A DNA stretch of 64,000 nucleotides from Phaeodactylum tricornutum CCAP 1055/1. Taxonomy: Eukaryota > Bacillariophyta > Bacillariophyceae > Surirellales > Neidiaceae. The number at the start of each line of letters is the position of its first letter. Positions within the stretch are counted from its first letter, which is position 1. Location of the stretch: the NCBI RefSeq assembly GCF_000150955.2, contig NC_011688.1, forward strand, positions 124,001 through 188,000, in the 5' to 3' direction. Shown here piece by piece: positions 61,007 to 64,000 of the stretch. A program made the position numbers and the translations under genes. Below the pieces are notes generated by a model. It was not told the DNA's origin. It searched no databases and worked only from the letters and a program-made list of their open reading frames with translations.

Positions 61007-62110
61007 ATGAGATTGCAGCGACTACCGGTGGCCCCTGTAGCGGTAGGAGTTGCTTGTCTATTGGCGCGGTACTCATCGGCGTGGATACCAGTCAGCTCGT
61101 CGTTGTCGGGGACGTCGACTAGACCTCCTCCTTTCCGCGTATCGGCCTGCTCCATGACAAGGACTCTGCGCCCAAATCTGTCACCAGAAACGTCTACCAG
61201 AATCCGAATATGCACAGAGCCCTACAATGAATCGAATTCGCGGAGGCATGCCCTTGTTTCACGAAGGGACACGTTACAAACTTGGCTCATGGTTCCGTTA
61301 CTCACAGCGGCCATCGTAGCGCTTGATCCGGATCGATCACTGGCCGCGCCCCCTTCCACAAAGGATGCCACGATCACGGACAAGATTTTCATCACCGTGA
61401 AAGGCTTACCAAAACGTGAAGAGGAGCCCGAGTTCGAACCCAAGCGTATCGTCATTGGATTGTTTGGTACAGAAGCACCGGAATCCGTTGACAAACTCAA
61501 ACGCCTCGTGGCGTCGTCTTCTTCCGGGCAGCTGTCCAACGGTCTCGCCATACCCTGCCGACCGAAGGCCACGCGGACTCTGCAGAAAGAGCAGCTCGAA
61601 GCTAACAAAGTCTACAATTCCTGTGTCGAAGGTGAGGACCAGGGTGTCACGCTCCAGTATTCCTCGATTTGGAGAGTCTTTCCGAACGAGCGGATTGATA
61701 TGGGTGCGGTTACAGGCAAGTTTGTTGCTCGCGAATATCCAAACTGGCAGGAAACAGTAGAATCAGAATTGGGGCACGATCAACCCGGCGTGGTTTCCGT
61801 ACGTCGGGGGAACGACAGCGGTTTTGGCTTTACCATTTATCCCGGTGGCGCCAAAGATCCCGTCCGTGATCTTGCTGCCCTCAACGCCGATCACATCGTG
61901 GTAGGTCGTGTGATCGAAGGTATGGATATTGTTGCACAGTTGAATAGCGTGCCCGTCATTTCCTCTTCCAAACTCAACTACATGAGTCTGACCGGTGGCC
62001 AAACGACCAAGAATGCACCGACACGATCTTGTCGGTACGGTGGCGACATGTACTGCAACGAAAATAAACCACTCATCAAATTGAGCATCACCGAAACGGG
62101 AATTCTGTAG
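61007..62110 (+). CDS. Plastid (thylakoid lumen) cyclophilin-type PPIase
   Basis: Peptidyl-prolyl cis-trans isomerase, 367 residues, single exon, start ATG 61007. The targeting region is three-part: a signal peptide (APVAVGVACLLARYSSAW, with SSA-W at the cleavage site, close to the ASAF/W plastid motif), a Ser/Arg-rich transit stretch, and a second hydrophobic segment preceded by twin Arg and ending in an AxA-like site (SRRDTLQTWLMVPLLTAAIV ... RSLAA). That layout predicts Tat-type import into the thylakoid lumen. The cyclophilin domain (about 125-355) has KRIVIGLFGTEAPESVDKLKRL, GVVSVRRGNDSGFGFTIYP and HIVVGRVIEGMDIVAQLNS. Some active-site positions differ from cyclophilin A (SGFGFTIY for the QFFI segment), so catalytic strength is uncertain, as in other lumen cyclophilins. 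Confidence 0.85.
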   Translation: MRLQRLPVAPVAVGVACLLARYSSAWIPVSSSLSGTSTRPPPFRVSACSMTRTLRPNLSPETSTRIRICTEPYNESNSRRHALVSRRDTLQTWLMVPLLTAAIVALDPDRSLAAPPSTKDATITDKIFITVKGLPKREEEPEFEPKRIVIGLFGTEAPESVDKLKRLVASSSSGQLSNGLAIPCRPKATRTLQKEQLEANKVYNSCVEGEDQGVTLQYSSIWRVFPNERIDMGAVTGKFVAREYPNWQETVESELGHDQPGVVSVRRGNDSGFGFTIYPGGAKDPVRDLAALNADHIVVGRVIEGMDIVAQLNSVPVISSSKLNYMSLTGGQTTKNAPTRSCRYGGDMYCNENKPLIKLSITETGIL

Positions 62111-62233
62111 TTGACGACGAAATCGACGCAGGTGCTACTTGTAAACAAATCACGATCAGCTAGCAAGCCAAAACGCGTTTTTAATTTACCCGCCGCGTAA
62201 GATATATATAGTGTTTCATAGCACACTCACGGC

Positions 62234-63949
62234 TTACATGGCTGTCGTGGCTGCTTTGGCAGCTGCCTCGATCGCCCGCCGTGCCGCTTTCTTGTCGATT
62301 GGAACAGGACGCAACAGTGCACTCTTGACCCACGCCAGGATGCATAAGATAATGATAACGTTCCGGTACTTGGCCAACAATTGTAAAGACTTTCGTACCA
62401 GCTGCACGACGTACGCTATCCGTTTCGTGCTCTTTACCGTTCTCCGTATGAGTTTGGGCGTCACACCTTGACAAAACGCAGCAATTTTGGTCGCTTGTGT
62501 CGATTGTAAGGGGACACCAGCCATGACGGCAAACTGTTGTAGTTGCGGACCCGAGGTGTTCTGCAAAAATCGACAAATTGTTTCTTGGGTGTTTTCGTCC
62601 TCCAGCCGCTTGGAGAGCGACGACAGTACAGATTTTGCCAGTCCACCACCATCCGTTGGTCCGGCCGTCCCCAACCCACTCAATAGGGAAGCCGGAAACA
62701 TGCCATCACCCAGTGGATCTGAGCTGCCCCTTGACGGACTCGAAGGCTTGCTCAGCAGTGACTCTAGCAGTGAGCTTGAAGTAGATAAATCCCCCATAGC
62801 ACTTCCCGTGAAAATATCTGGCGATGCTGGTGATCTTCCGACTATCGGAGACGATTCTCTCATGAGTCTCCCATATAGTGCGACGGCCTTACGGTCGCCC
62901 AAGAAGGCAGCCGACCGAGCGTCTTGCAAAGCTAGCGTACTATCGCCTAGACCCAACTCCGCTTTAGCCCTACGGTGGAATGCACGAGCCCGCAGCGCCG
63001 GTGCCATGACAGAAGCATCCCCAGAACAATCGTCTAGAACATGCGTACACGCTAATTTGGCGGCTTCGTACTCTTCGGCTTTCAGGTGACACAATGCCTG
63101 ATGCAAACGACAGGTAGCGAATTCTTCCATTAGGTCGTCAAACTCTTGCAAGGTGGGGTGGATTAAATTACCGGCAACTCGAAAACAGTTGGCGGCGTTT
63201 TCATAGTGACCCTCATCATGAAAGTGCTTACCCTGCTGACGATAGACGGTAGCCTCGTTGAGGACATTTTCTAAGTATGTTGCAGTTTCTCCTCCTTCAT
63301 CTTCGTCTTCATTTCTTTCCGAGCTCTCCGTATCGGATTCCGAGACTTGCAAGGAATCCCGCATTGCGGATTCCTGCGCTAGTGTAGACAAGTGCTCGTT
63401 CGTTGGAATTGCGGTGTTTTTCTTCGCCGCATCATCCATATTTCCCTCCAAGCCCTGAGAATCTACATTGTCATCATTTGCGTTGTTTTGTCCATCTACA
63501 GCAACTGCGGATTCCTGAACGGTTCGAGGATTCCTAGCCGTCGTATTAGAATTGGCTTTGAGTGTCGTATCCAGAGCTTCATCGTATATATTTTCATTAC
63601 CTTCCGGTTTACCAGCAGTATCTTTCTCGATTATCCCGGGATCTGCCTTGTTGTTCTCCAAACTAGCCGCTAGATTGCGACCTTCTTCATGCTCTTGCTT
63701 TTCCTGGGACCCCCCTCGCAAGCCGACCCCCGATAATTTTACACTTTCGCGGAAAGAACCCAAGACGCTGGGATTCCTTCGCAGTATTAAGAAAGGAAAT
63801 AGAAGGGAGTCCCGTCTTCTCGTTTGTGAGATAGAAGAGACGCTCGTCGTGACTTTGGATCGTTTGGCATGGACGCTACTGGTACTTGATACCACCACCA
63901 GCAGTAGGATGACGGGACAAACTGTCACGAATATTTTTCTGCGTTTCAT
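62234..63949 (-). CDS. TPR protein with signal peptide and C-terminal membrane helix
   Basis: 571 residues, one exon, from ATG 63949 (the frame is open upstream from a TTG). A basic start and signal peptide or anchor (RRKIFVTVCPVILLLVVVSSTSSVHA) precede a long acidic, Asn/Ser-rich region (about 85-220). TPR-like helices follow at about 230-370: VYRQQGKHFHDEGHYENAANCF, TCRLHQALCHLKAEEYEAAKLA, ALRARAFHRRAKAELGLGD. A Gly/Ser/Pro linker, a helical segment (QLQQFAVMAGVPLQ) and a C-terminal membrane helix (NVIIILCILAWVKSALL, about 535-552) with a basic Ala/Lys tail complete it. The plan recalls the tail-anchored TPR receptors OEP61/TPR7 of the ER and plastid envelope that dock chaperones. With a cleaved signal peptide the TPR would instead face the ER lumen. 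Function is inferred. Confidence 0.7.
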   Translation of the reverse strand: MKRRKIFVTVCPVILLLVVVSSTSSVHAKRSKVTTSVSSISQTRRRDSLLFPFLILRRNPSVLGSFRESVKLSGVGLRGGSQEKQEHEEGRNLAASLENNKADPGIIEKDTAGKPEGNENIYDEALDTTLKANSNTTARNPRTVQESAVAVDGQNNANDDNVDSQGLEGNMDDAAKKNTAIPTNEHLSTLAQESAMRDSLQVSESDTESSERNEDEDEGGETATYLENVLNEATVYRQQGKHFHDEGHYENAANCFRVAGNLIHPTLQEFDDLMEEFATCRLHQALCHLKAEEYEAAKLACTHVLDDCSGDASVMAPALRARAFHRRAKAELGLGDSTLALQDARSAAFLGDRKAVALYGRLMRESSPIVGRSPASPDIFTGSAMGDLSTSSSLLESLLSKPSSPSRGSSDPLGDGMFPASLLSGLGTAGPTDGGGLAKSVLSSLSKRLEDENTQETICRFLQNTSGPQLQQFAVMAGVPLQSTQATKIAAFCQGVTPKLIRRTVKSTKRIAYVVQLVRKSLQLLAKYRNVIIILCILAWVKSALLRPVPIDKKAARRAIEAAAKAATTAM

Positions 63950-64000
63950 TTCTCGCTGCTGCTTTTCTACCAATCAGACCCTGCAATGTTTCGACGAGCC

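Noticed and set aside
1-64000. CRISPR arrays, rRNA or bacterial-style operons
   Set aside because: No regularly spaced repeats or rRNA sequence were seen, and the introns and targeting signals show eukaryotic nuclear DNA.

Overview
This 64 kb window is nuclear DNA from a diatom. It is most like a pennate diatom such as Phaeodactylum tricornutum, but the species is inferred and I did no search. The evidence is short GT-AG introns (about 70-125 nt) with CTAAC-like branch sites, plastid proteins that start with a signal peptide followed by a short transit-like stretch, a fragmentary Ty1/copia relic, and three tandem genes for Lys/Ser-rich silaffin-like membrane proteins. Genes are dense on both strands, and most carry no or one to three introns.

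Layout. 0-6.4 kb: a partial F-box gene, a small unknown gene, a TPR gene, and a fused NADH-dehydrogenase-like/selenophosphate synthetase (SelD) gene. 7-13 kb: CLP1, a probably plastid SAP/DEAD-box helicase, and a Mn-type cation diffusion facilitator. 14.7-24 kb: a CXC (tesmin/TSO1) protein ending in an F-box, a possible 2OG-oxygenase-like protein, a Ser-rich nuclear-type protein, and a SpoU/TrmH RNA methylase. 24.9-33.7 kb: exocyst Sec10, a selenoprotein U gene with an in-frame UGA and a downstream SECIS candidate, a CtIP/Sae2 homologue with a RanBP2 zinc finger, and a secretory/plastid thioredoxin-like protein. 33.7-36.2 kb is gene-poor. 36.2-42.3 kb holds the tandem trio of silaffin-like type I membrane proteins. 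42.8-50.2 kb: a PX/BAR sorting nexin, mitochondrial processing peptidase alpha, and a gene that appears to lack its 5' exon. 50.3-54.7 kb: a broken Ty1/copia relic interleaved with opposite-strand sequence blocks. 54.8-64 kb: a double-TPR co-chaperone-like protein, ketopantoate reductase, an SLC25 carrier, a thylakoid-type cyclophilin, and a TPR membrane protein.

Three points stand out. (1) SelD and a selenoprotein U lie 22.5 kb apart, so both supply and use of selenium are represented. A conventional annotation would cut the selenoprotein short. (2) The three silaffin-like paralogues share a membrane-proximal domain and look like a local expansion of a cell-wall or silica-vesicle family. (3) A 9-mer, TGACWGTGA, recurs at least 19 times, almost always between genes, and looks like a promoter element. 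In four host genes the reading frame shifts at or near a short homopolymer. The simplest explanation is base-count errors in the assembly, so those genes should be read as probably intact.
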